Below are positions 33,429 to 42,975 of a stretch of 64,000 nt of DNA, in pieces. Source of the stretch: Austropuccinia psidii. Its lineage: Eukaryota; Basidiomycota; Pucciniomycetes; Pucciniales; Sphaerophragmiaceae. Where the stretch lies: assembly GCA_023105745.1 (NCBI GenBank), contig JALGQZ010000009.1, forward strand, positions 16,230,564-16,294,563, in the 5' to 3' direction. The notes beneath the pieces were generated by a model, which made no database searches, had not been told where the DNA came from, and saw only the letters and a program-made list of their open reading frames with translations. A program made the position numbers and the translations under genes. Positions within the stretch are counted from its first letter, which is position 1; every line of letters starts with the position of its first letter.

Positions 33429-34184
33429 GCTCAGCATTGCGTTTTACCCGATTTGCACACACAAGTTGAGCATGTCATGGTCAAAAGCACCGTGTGGAAG
33501 TGCTCAGTAAAGCCATGGTCTGGACCATTTTTGCAATTGTTCATTGAAAGGCTCAGTTTGGAGCACTTCACCAAAGCATGTGAAATGCTGCACCTGGCTG
33601 AAATGTCATCCGATGCTGTGAAAAATGCTCAGATTGTGTGCATACAAAAACGACTGAGCAATGGCTCAGCATGGTGCATTTGATATTTCTATATCAATAG
33701 TTCATTTACTGTGCAATTAAAATGTTCAGCCACTGAGCATTTCAATTATGACCCGAAAGCAAACCTGAGCAATGGGTTGAGGCAAGCTCACGCTGTATTC
33801 ACTTGCCTTACAGCCCCCCCTTTGTTCAAAGACTATCACCAGGCCATATGGCCGGTGATCTTGCCGCGGTCACTTGTGACCAAATGCACCATGTTCTTTT
33901 CTGCATGGGGCATTTGGGAATTGCACCCACCATGGACATTCAACAAGCGCCTCACGACCACCCTCCTGGGTGATTGGGTGGCTACTTAAGGAAACAAAGG
34001 GGATTTGACTGAGCTTGAAAATTCAATCAATAGAAATACTCAGCCAGAAACCCATTGTTATTATGCCTCACACCAGCATTTCCCTTCTCAGTTGCAGCAT
34101 TCGCTGTGACTGAGCTTCAATTTTGCCCACACGCCTTGAAGCTGAGCCTTTTGCGGGTGCTGAAACTGCTGAGATTGTCTCAGC
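33429..34184. promoter_or_regulatory. Cluster of GCTCAG/CTGAGC motifs upstream of the Zn2Cys6 gene
   Basis: Eleven exact copies of GCTCAG or CTGAGC, starting at 33429, 33502, 33551, 33627, 33654, 33664, 33733, 33765, 34009, 34110 and 34142. One pair forms CTGAGC-AATG-GCTCAG (33654-33669). A related palindrome is GCTGAGA-TTG-TCTCAGC (34168-34184), just before the TATA box. Fewer than one copy is expected by chance in 750 bases. Likely a transcription factor or transposase binding array. Confidence 0.65.
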
Positions 34185-34194
34185 TTCCCAATGG

Positions 34195-34202
34195 TATAAA
34201 AG
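34195..34202 (+). promoter_or_regulatory. TATA box for the Zn2Cys6 gene
   Basis: TATAAAAG, 430 bases before the ATG. A long pyrimidine-rich leader follows. TTTTTAG directly precedes the ATG at 34625 and could be the acceptor of a 5'-leader intron. Confidence 0.6.
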
Positions 34203-34624
34203 ACCATCTTCACACAACACGCCCTTCACTTTCTTTCTCACCCGCTCCACTTTGTTCAACCTCACCTGCGTTTGTCCTTGTTGTGCGTATTCCCCTTGGT
34301 CTTCCTGCCTTTCTACTTTTGTCTTTTGCACTCCACTAAACCCACTCCCCTGCCTTTTGCCTGTTTGTTTATTCTGCTGATCCTTTCAGAACCTCACTTC
34401 TATCCACCTTGTGCGTTACCTCGTTTTCAAACTTTTGTCAACATTACATACCGATATTAATACTTATTTTTCTTCATGACTCTCTTCCAGACTTTTAAAA
34501 CCATCCGAGTAGAGCGTCTTCATTTTTTTAACGTTTTAAATTTATAATTCATCGTACGTTTTCATTTTCTTTCTTGATTGTTTACTTTCTATTCATTTAC
34601 TAACCTCAATTGTTTTGTTTTTAG

Positions 34625-35958
34625 ATGTTGTGCACTTTATGCACCAAGCGGGGTATCCCCTGCATTCGTTCCTTGATGACAACCAACGCTTGTGATGCTT
34701 GCCGACAAGCACTCAAGAAATGTTTGTTCATTGTCCGCCCCTTCCGACCACAAGGCCAGAGGAGTTCTTGCCCAAGATGCCCTTGCGAGGACTCCTTTGT
34801 GGCCGATGATGATGAAACAATATCCAAGCGCAAATGGACAGCGGGACCTCAAGCAGGCCGACGGGAACGATTCCGGATGATTAGCCCTGTCCCCTCAAGC
34901 ATCAATTTGTCCACCCCCCTCCTAGGCCACCATCCAATGGTCACTTCACTCCTCGACCTGAGCAAAGTGATTATCCGGCCGAGGAAGGATGGTGATGGAA
35001 AAAGGACATTTGAGCTTGGGCTGATTGTCACCATGTCTTGTCACCAATGGGATTCAAATGCCAAAGTAAGTTATCTTTCTCCTCCTTATCTCATGTCTCT
35101 TCATGCAATAATACTGAATATTTTCCAATACTCATAGAACAAAACCCCCCAAATCCCCCCCGACAAGACTCTCCTGTTCCTAGTTTGCCTTGCAAGCAAA
35201 CCCCGCAGCAACCCACTCCAGGCCTGAGTGGCACCCGATGGTCAGAGGAATTATTCTGCGGTAAACAGCCAAAGTTTCATTTCATTTTCACTTTCACTTT
35301 TGAGTCAAGTGAACTGACTCTTACTCCTTTTTTAGAACCCTCCTGAACCAAAGAGCCACCTATTCCTGGCCCGAGTCCATCCTCCCAACCACCTGAGGAC
35401 AATACGACTCGTGAGCCAGAACCCGAGGTGGCTCCTACGCAATCCATGGAGGAACCTTTTGGTAAGTCCCAATTTCACTTTTTTAACTCTACTCAGCTTT
35501 TCCTCACCCCTCCTTTGACCATCTCCAGCTCATCCCGCCACTCCCCGCTCCATAATCATCATTGACGATACACCCGTTGGATCCCCCCTCCCCCTCCCAC
35601 TTCTTCTTACCCGACTCGCCCACCTTATCCTTCTGTTCCCTCCCAGTGCCCCTGAGAACCCCAACACCTCCTCCCCCCGGTGCAAAGACCGTCTCATTCA
35701 AACGATGAGGCTCACCAGGAATTCACCGATTTACAACTGACTTTGATGATTTGTTGCGCCATCGTCCACAAATTGATCAACCAAATCTTGCTGGAGCATC
35801 GCCGCTTGCTCCACATGATTCCTTTTGTGGATGAAACTCATTGAAATGAGATGCACCGGGAATTCTGGGAGGAACTAAACTCCCTCCTTGCCCAGGCACT
35901 GGAGGCTTATCCAAAGGAGGACATTACAGGGATAGTCTCTAAATTCTTAGAAAAATAA
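34625..35958 (+). pseudogene. Zn2Cys6 zinc-cluster protein of transposon A (gene W)
   Basis: The N-terminus fits C-x2-C-x6-C-x9-C-x2-C-x6-C exactly (Cys 3, 6, 13, 23, 26, 33), the fungal Zn2Cys6 binuclear cluster that binds DNA. A basic stretch and a Pro-rich region follow. Introns: 35066-35137 (GTAAGT ... ATAG), 35261-35335 (GTAAAC ... TTTTAG), and a third starting near 35460. Exon 1 is 147 codons, phase 0. The C-terminal block from about 35721 includes VHKLINQILLEHRRLLHMIPF and ends at TAA 35956-35958. TGA codons at 35225-35227, about 35344 and 35842-35844 interrupt otherwise coding sequence; the first and last fit CGA to TGA. Likely a regulator of the element's own promoters or a subunit that binds its ends. 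Copy B keeps a fragment at 44045-44329. Confidence 0.75.
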
Positions 35959-36361
35959 AAATTTAAAAAAATCTCATTATTTCCTCTTTTTTATTATTTG
36001 TAATACTTTCTTTCAAATAAATTATTTGTATTCAATGATTGTTATTTTCCATTTATATTACATTCTTTGCTCACGTGAAATTATATTTTCCTCAATGGTT
36101 CAAATATCCTATTGCGTGAGAGTGATTTTTGTAAGTGCCCCACCAAAAGTTTGAATGAGTATTTGTTTGTGAACCTCTTTTTCCAAAAATGTGCCAATAG
36201 TTTCCGTTACCGTCTCCTATATTTTCTTCTTCCATGGTTTAGAGCCATATCAATTCCTAACTATAAAAAAGTGGGAGGTTCCCGCATGTGAGCAATCCAC
36301 TCCAGATTTATGAAACATGGCCTTTCCTATGGTCACACGCTATTAATCTTACTCATGTATT
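35959..36361. other. AT-rich spacer, no gene
   Basis: Between the stop of gene W and minisatellite 1. Repeated in copy B (about 52740-53150). No coding frame. Confidence 0.5.
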
Positions 36362-37215
36362 GAATTGTTTAAATTGTTGGGAACCTTCAAAAGCGTAAGG
36401 ATTGGCGTGTGAGTTGTTGGGAGCCTGCACAGGCGTAAGGATTTGTGTGTGAATTGTTGGGAGCCTGCACAGGCGTAAGGATTGGCATGTGAATTTTTGG
36501 GAGCCTGCACAGGTGTAAGAATTTGTCATCATTTTTGGCAACCTTCCCAAGTGTAAGGATTGGCGTGTGAATTGATGGAAGCCTGTACAGGCGTAAGGAA
36601 TTTTTAGCATTTTTGGGACCCTTCACAAGCGTAAGGATTGGCATGTGAATTGTTGGGAGCCTGCACAGGCGTAAGGATTGGCGTGTGAATTGTCAGGAGC
36701 CTGCACAGGCGTAAGAATTTGTCAGCATTGTTGGCAACCTTCCCAAGCGTAAGGATTGGTTTGTGAATCGTTGGAAGCTTGTACAGGCGTAAGGAATTTT
36801 TAGCATTTTTGGGACCCTTCACAAGCGTAAGGATTGGCATGTGAATTGTTGGGAGCCTGCACAGGCGTAAGGATTGGCGTGTGAATTGTTGGGAGCCTGC
36901 ACAGGCGTAAGAATTGGCGTGTGAATTCTCAGGATCCTGCACAGGCCAAGAAGTTTTCAGCATTGTGGGGAACCTTCACCAGCGTAAGGATTGGCGTGTG
37001 AATCGTTGGAAGCCTGTACAGGCGTAAGGATTTTTTAGCATTTTGGGGAACCTTCACAAGCGTAAGGATTGGCGTGTGAATTTTCAGGAGCCTGCACAGG
37101 CGTAAGGATTGGTGTGTGAAGCATTGGCACCCCGCATAGGCGTAAGGAACTTTGAGCATTGTTGGAACCTGCACAAGCAGAAGGATTTGTGTGTGAAGCA
37201 TTGGCATCCTGGACA
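36362..37215. repeat. Minisatellite 1 of copy A (about 40-bp unit, about 20 units)
   Basis: The unit begins GGCGTGTGAATTGTTGGGAG and ends GCCTGCACAGGCGTAAGGATT, with a variant half-unit containing CAGCATTTTTGGGAACCTTC. Core GCGTAAGGAT. A palindrome GCCTGCACAGGC-like segment lies in each unit. It sits just 3' of the TET-like gene. Copy B has a decayed version at 53155-53665. Apparent minus-strand frames across it are only the repeat translated. Confidence 0.9.
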
Positions 37216-37385
37216 AGAGCAACAAAACAGGACATATGTACGATGGGATGCCACTGTACATAATCCACTTCACCCCTTTTTCATGTGAGACACCCCATCT
37301 CCCGCACTCAAAACCATCCAATCCTGGTGTATATTGTCCTTTGCCTTACCCCACCATTTTTTACCCAACACACATGCAAATCTCC

Positions 37386-38597
37386 TCATTCTTTGAATTG
37401 GCATGAGATTGTATTACCATCCCTGATTTGATAGCCCGCTCTCTCGCCAATCTCATAATAGCCATGGCTTTTTTGCCGCATTGTTTTTGCTAACCTGCTT
37501 GAGCATTGTGCGGACATACCCACTAGTGTCTTGCTTTCGTTGTCCTGTGGTGGATCAGTATAATGAACAAATGTAATACTGGCCCACACTACCTGAATGA
37601 GCCCATGACATGCGGATAGATCAATCCAAAAATGCTCATTTGGGAAAATCAAATTTCCCCCTGTACACTGCTTTGACGCATCTCTTTGAATTTGGCCGGT
37701 CCACTTATCAGCTTGAAACCACCATCCCAAAGCATACAGTGATGCATCCTTATCAAAATGAGGTGCGTTTTTGAATCCATTCATGGTGAAAGTGAGTGCG
37801 GAAGCAAACTTGAATGCACCCTGATTTGCGCGAATATTGGCTTCATAGTTAACTTGATCAAAAGACGGAACCCCCAATGAGTTGTAGCAATTTTGAATCT
37901 TCTCAAATAAATTATCCCTAACATATTTTAAGGATTGACCTAGAATGCAACCCACTGAGCTAAGACTGGCACCTTGGTTCCGCCATTCATCCTTTGCATC
38001 TCCAATTTTCCCAACACTTCCATACAGACCAAATTGTTCATTCTTTGTGCTGCGTTTGTGCCACCAAATCACAAACATATATCCCTCCAGTAATGCTCCA
38101 TTTGTTGAAATCAGGTTGGTGAATCTCTTTTTGCAAAATAAGAATTGTGATAATTCATCCCATTGATTGACCTTGACTTCAATCATTGTTGTGAATGGTC
38201 GGAATTCAACAAGGGCAATGAGTAATCTGGTTGAAGAGGAAATTGCCACATGGCCAAAGTGAATGTGTTTGATCTGATTGACATCCACAACCCTCCGAAT
38301 TTCACTTGGGGTGATATTTGCTGATACTGGCATTGATATTTGTGCTGTTGGGTGAGAGGAGGAAAACAACCTATTCATTTGGGTCGTTTTGCACTCATTT
38401 GTCTTTTGGGATCTCGCACTATTCCCGAGTGGTTGAGGGATCACTATGTGTTGAACAAAACAAGATATCAGATACTGCCAAGGAGCTTTCTTTGGCACAC
38501 ATCCTTTGACTTCCCTGTTGGAGCCCACATGACATTGGCACAATCTGAACCGACTAAAGCCAATGTTCTTCCGTGGGGCCCAATGAGGGTGGCACAT
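37386..38597 (-). CDS. TET/JBP-like 2OG-Fe(II) dioxygenase (copy A)
   Basis: 403-codon open frame. The double-stranded beta-helix core has the iron-binding H-x-D motif at His280/Asp282 (NAPHFDKDAS). The distal iron ligand is probably His345 (TFVHYTDP), after conserved GGNLIFPNEHFWIDL and HGLIQVVWAS. I recognise it as the rust Tet-like dioxygenase family; TET/JBP enzymes oxidise methyl groups on DNA pyrimidines. The first methionine of this frame is probably not the true start: an ATG at 38730 (MPFTKK, Lys-rich) begins a better N-terminus. It is separated by a TA microsatellite (38610-38632) and a frame change or small intron. The core is uninterrupted, so this is the best preserved cargo gene. 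In fungi TET/JBP genes are known to travel with DNA transposons. Confidence 0.85.
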   Translation of the reverse strand: MCHPHWAPRKNIGFSRFRLCQCHVGSNREVKGCVPKKAPWQYLISCFVQHIVIPQPLGNSARSQKTNECKTTQMNRLFSSSHPTAQISMPVSANITPSEIRRVVDVNQIKHIHFGHVAISSSTRLLIALVEFRPFTTMIEVKVNQWDELSQFLFCKKRFTNLISTNGALLEGYMFVIWWHKRSTKNEQFGLYGSVGKIGDAKDEWRNQGASLSSVGCILGQSLKYVRDNLFEKIQNCYNSLGVPSFDQVNYEANIRANQGAFKFASALTFTMNGFKNAPHFDKDASLYALGWWFQADKWTGQIQRDASKQCTGGNLIFPNEHFWIDLSACHGLIQVVWASITFVHYTDPPQDNESKTLVGMSAQCSSRLAKTMRQKSHGYYEIGERAGYQIRDGNTISCQFKE

Positions 38598-38837
38598 AGA
38601 TGTGGAAGCGTATATATATATCTATATATATACACTGAGATTAAGCAAGCCGCTCATACTTTCCTTCCTCAGCCCGAGGCTTTCTCACAAGTTCTCTTTT
38701 ATGCTCTTTTGCTTTTTTTGTGAATGGCATGCTTGCAGCAGAAAATGAAATGAAACCAAATGATTACTGATTTATTAATATCACCTAAATTGAATTGCGG
38801 TTGATAAATCTTTTTCAATTGCGGCTAAAAAGAAAGA

Positions 38838-39247
38838 TCACACCTGACCTTCACGAATTCGTGATCTCAAATACCTGAACCTGAAAATTGCAGTGTATAG
38901 TGCATTATTCAATTTGACATATTGATGTTCCCATGCAATCACTTTCCAATCCAACCATTTGGAATATTGCAAGCACACGCAAATGCAATATGCATCCTGC
39001 TGCGGATCCCTAGTTATCCTAGTCCTCTGGAAAGACACAGGAACATTTGGCCTATTATGGGCTGGCAGGAAGTGATAAACGCGACCTCCCGCAATGCCCC
39101 CGCATGTGCTACTTGCGGGCACAACTGCCTGACTCAGCTTGCGTCTTGGCGGAGTCTTTTCAATGATGTACAGAGGCATGCCGCCATACAATTACTGTTG
39201 GTATTCAGACTGTGGCATCCGGGCAGTAGTAGGATAGGAGGTCATGA
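38838..39247 (-). CDS. Small conserved ORF between dioxygenase and gene Y
   Basis: About 118-136 codons. The segment RDPQQDAYCICVCLQYSKWL and the following WEHQYVKLNN and FRFRYLRS are matched at the protein level in copy B (about 57180-56790), where nucleotide changes have accumulated and two stops have appeared. Same strand as its neighbours. It could be a separate small protein or an exon of the dioxygenase or gene Y. No known domain. Confidence 0.45.
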
Positions 39248-39308
39248 TTATTAGATTCATAAATAACTTTGCAAAATTCAATTACAATCTATCTAGTACA
39301 AAGCTAAT

Positions 39309-41542
39309 CTAAAACAGGTCAATCCTGGTTGTGAGTTTAGCTGACCTGGGTACAGTCAAGGTGACTTCATCACTTGAACCAAGACCGCGCTTTGCCACCC
39401 AGGCATCACCAAAGTCTAATACTAAGCATTGTGCAAATTCAAATCTAAGAGGTACAGTGGGGTTGAAAGACTCTGATGAGAAGAAACCTTTATTCAGTAA
39501 ATTACATATATACTTGTTAGTACGTAGCCACACTGGCTCCACTAGATTTTTACCCTCTGAAAGTTTTTCGGAAATTTCAATTAGTGATAAAGCCCCTTTA
39601 ACTGAGCTTGTTCTCCAGTCATCTGAGCATACCATCAAACCACAAACCCCCGCCGCACAGAATGCCGCTAATATACCATAGCAAATTCTATTTATTCCGA
39701 GATTATTGTGACACGCCAAAAGATCTTTGATGGCCTCATTTTTTTTGGGTTTGTGAGTTTGCCTTTGATGCCATTAACTTTTACGTTTGTATGTGCATGT
39801 ACCATTTTGTATGTAATCATCAAATGGATAACTGTTCCATTAGATCCTCCAGGTTCTTGTGCGGCTTTGTGGATATCTCATTGTCAGCCCCGCCACCTTC
39901 AATGCTGAGTTGGTTTGCATGTTGCTTTGATTTACTCAAGCAGGAGGCAAGGTATTCAACTGCTCCCCGTTCGAGTCCAAGAGGATCGGTCAAATTTGAA
40001 GTTGGTGCAACATATGGTTTGGGTGCAATCACATTGTATGAGACTAAACTAATGGATTCAAACATAACATTTTCCCAAAAATGTTTAACTGGATTGGCGG
40101 GGTAAAGAAGTCTCTGAACCATTTTGAAGAAGTAGTGTTCAGATTTTGGGAGATTCTCTGGAGGCTTAGCTGATTCCTTCATCAATTTGAGATTCCAAAT
40201 GTTGTGATCAAAAAGCGCTTCTGTTTCTGCTGGCTTAAAAAAATGTAACCCTGTATATTGCAATTTATATCACCAGTCAACAGCCAATAATCATGTATCA
40301 GGCACAAAGATAAAACTCACCTGCCATCTCAAGGTCCTCCAGCCAGGCCGACATTTTAAGCTCTTGGTTACTGATCACCTTAATACCAATGGGCAGGAAT
40401 GTATGAGCATCTTTTGTTGGTAAATTGTCCCATTGATTTTTGTAAATACTATTGATATTATCAAGCCCCCTTTTCCATGATTGTTGAGTAATATTGGAAT
40501 GATAATTCAAAATGCCTGCAAACTCTTCCATGTGGGATAAAAATATTCCTTGAAAATTAGCAGACGATGACACTTTGCGCTCAGGGTCAGGAACTATATC
40601 AGTCAAATCTCCTCCCATTGTATCATGTTTAATTGTTTCCCTTTCTTGAAAGGCTTGAATATTTCAAGGGGAGGCGGGAGGGGTTTCATCATGCATTGTT
40701 TCATTGGGTATCGGGGGGCTTTCAGTATGTGGAGCTTCATCATGGATTGTTTCATTGAGTATGGGGGGGGTTCAGTATGCAGAGGTTCATTATCAATATG
40801 GTCCCCTTCAACATTGATAATTTCATCACCTTGATCCCAAGAATCCTTTGCGGCTTCAAAGGTACGGCGTTTTTTGTTTGTTTTTTTGGTCACATGTATA
40901 TTTGGTCTTTTTCCTAATCCTTTGCCTGGAAATCCAATTATGACCTGAGATCCTTCAGGTAGAGATTCTCCCACCTCCACACCTGCCCATATATTGTAAG
41001 CAGCTATTTTTATCAATTTTGTTTTGAATGGGTAATGGACTTACGGTTCAGATCCATTTTGAGCAGGCTCATGGCTTCAGCAATCTTTTGATGCACATAA
41101 TCAGGAATTTTACTATCATTTTGAATTTTTTCGAGACTTGGGATTTTTTGAGCAATGTTGGAGACAAATTGTTCCTTTGATATGATTTCCCCCTCCCCAC
41201 TGAAAATTACATCATCTTGCCCATCATCTTCTGTTGGTGCACAAGGTTCAACAGTCTTTTCCTTCTCATAACTTTGAAAATTTGGTTTCTGAGAGCTTGG
41301 AGGCTGACCTGAAATAAAGGCTATAACACAATATCAGGTTTTGAGAGATTAGAAATCTTCAAGATGGATGCATACTCACATTCTGAAAGAACTGGTGGAT
41401 CTTGATTATCTTCATGTGACTGGCTCTCTACTTCAATGCCTAACTCATGACTACTGGCAATATCAGAGATTTCTCTTCCACTCTCTGGGGCTAAAGTTGG
41501 TGGTTCATTGAGTTCAGTTGAATTTCCCGAGGTTTGGGCCAT
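39309..41542 (-). pseudogene. Unknown four-exon gene Y paired with the TET-like gene (copy A)
   Basis: Exons 41542-41380, 41308-41045, 40982-40321 and 40250-39309. Introns (71, 62 and 70 nt) have GTGAGT/GTAAGT donors and CAG acceptors. About 677 codons. The N-terminus is acidic and Ser/Glu-rich. Exon 3 has a basic patch resembling a nuclear signal (GKGLGKRPN then KKTNKKRR). The C-terminal exon is a well conserved globular region (WNLKLMKESAK, MFESISLVSYNVIAPKPY, FGDAWVAKRGLGSSDEVTL). A frameshift lies near 40610. A one-base deletion near 39843 breaks copy A where copy B still reads through. No known domain recognised. The constant pairing with the dioxygenase suggests a partner protein. Confidence 0.7.
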
Positions 41543-42283
41543 AGCGGAGGTAGTTTATTAAGCAAATAGATGGTGACGAGTTGATTGATAAACCAATTGA
41601 AGATTGTAGAATAAAAAGATCCAAATTGAAGAAAGAAGGTGGAAGTAAAATAAATTTAAAATAATTGATTCTTTTTGAGGTAATATTGGAGAATTTTGGC
41701 GAGTTTGAGACAAGTTAAATATCAATTTAAAGCAGTTTAAGAGTTATTGAATATTCTAGAAAAAATATATTTTAGAACCACAAGCTGACCAAAATAAACC
41801 TGCACATCAACAGACTTGGTACCTTTGATTGAAATTGTATTGCATTTGGAAAAGATAATTTGTTGGGAAATTCAAGCAGATGATGTGTTGCAAATTATTT
41901 CATATCATTGAAATGAAATCACTTCCCTGTGAGACATTGAATAAAGTTGACTAGTGAGAAGCCTACTAAAGTCAACTTTTGAACTATTCAACACTCATGA
42001 GGTAAGGACTAAGCAAAGTGTTCCATTTGAATGATATGAAATAAAATGGTTTTGTCAGGAAAACAGGGGACACAATTCTTGTCTTAAATAGTCCACTTAT
42101 TAGGTTTTAATTTGTGAGTCTCATGATTTAAACGCTAACCACAACATTGTGAATATACTGACCAATTTCCCCTTAGGTCCTGTTGGCAGAGAAGGCCACT
42201 CAGCATATTTTGGCAATTGCGTTCATTGTGTACGCCAACAAGCCACCGTACACTATGGATGTAGTACAGAAGCATAAGGATAA
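41543..42283. other. Upstream region of gene Y
   Basis: AT-rich, no gene. Repeated in copy B (about 61375-62200) with similar sequence throughout. Probably the gene Y promoter, between its start and minisatellite 2. Confidence 0.5.
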
Positions 42284-42605
42284 GTGGTGTCGGGAGCATG
42301 TTGGGAGGGCACTCCGCGAGCGTAAGGATGGGCAGCAGTGTTGGGAGGGCACTCTGCGAGCGTAAGGATGGGCAGCAGTGTTGAGAGGGCACTCCGCGAG
42401 CGTAAGGATGATAAGCAGTGTTGGGAGCATGTCAGGAGTGCACTCCGCGAGCATAAGGATGGTAAGCAGTGTTTGGAGCATGTCAGGAGGGCACTACGCG
42501 AGAGTAAGGATGGTAAGCAGTGTCGGGAGGGCACTACACAAGTGTAAGGCTGGCTAGTGGTGTTGGAGGCATGTTGGGAGGGCACCACGTGAGCATAAAG
42601 ATGGT
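42284..42605. repeat. Minisatellite 2 of copy A (about 41-bp unit, about 7 units)
   Basis: Unit begins TGTTGGGAGGGCACTCCGCG and ends AGCGTAAGGATG followed by a short linker. It shares the core GCGTAAGGAT with minisatellite 1 although the rest differs. It lies about 750 bases upstream of gene Y. Copy B has it at 62335-62720. Confidence 0.88.
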
Positions 42606-42928
42606 AAGGGCGGGGGTGTGAAAGCATAAGGAGTGGTGAGGACGGAGATGGGGGGGCAGTGTCGGAGTCTCATCTGGAGGGCGGTGCGGGCGCGTAAGCA
42701 TGCAAAGCGTTGGGGCGGATTAGGTGGGGATGCGGAAGCCAATGAGGTGAAGTTATCCAAACATTGCAAATAGTGTTGAAATGGGTTTGGGCTTTGAGTG
42801 ACATTCTCATGTGACACATGTGATGATTGACATTGTCTTGACGCTGACGTGATGTGACCCACTAAATCCAGTGACTATAAAGTGACAATAACATGACTGA
42901 ATCAAGATTTTATACTGACTGCGGTGCA

Positions 42929-42975
42929 ACGTGAAGTCAATCGCTGACGATTGACGCAAGATTTGCCCTGGTGAT
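42929..42975 (-). repeat. Right terminal inverted repeat of transposon A
   Basis: Inverted match to 437-483, including the GTCAATCG-N4-CGATTGAC palindrome. Flanked by AGA at 42976-42978. Confidence 0.85.

Larger units (their letters stand above)
437..42975. mobile_element. Large CACTA/Plavaka-like DNA transposon, copy A
   Basis: The element is bounded by 47-bp terminal inverted repeats (437-483 and 42929-42975) and flanked by AGA on both sides (434-436, 42976-42978). A 3-bp target duplication is typical of CACTA/EnSpm elements. Removing the nested retroelements (1754-23325) leaves about 21 kb. Cargo in order: Tnp2-type transposase (minus), unknown gene (plus), SNF2 ATPase (minus), Zn2Cys6 protein (plus), TET/JBP-like dioxygenase, small ORF and unknown four-exon gene (all minus). 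Copy B (44045-63254) repeats the right third of A, which shows this is one inherited unit and not a chance cluster. The outermost right base is T where the left end predicts C, so the boundary could be one base shorter. Superfamily assignment rests on the transposase; the name Plavaka is from memory. Confidence 0.8.

Noticed and set aside
32596..34380. Many short frames in the central region of transposon A
   Set aside because: No motif, no consistent frame, and overlapping on both strands. Treated as regulatory or decayed DNA.
36353..37321. Several 80-130 codon minus-strand frames with repeated peptide units
   Set aside because: They are translations of minisatellite 1; every frame shows the same 13-residue period and no start context. 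The same holds for frames at 42135-42862, 53129-53730 and 62163-62787.
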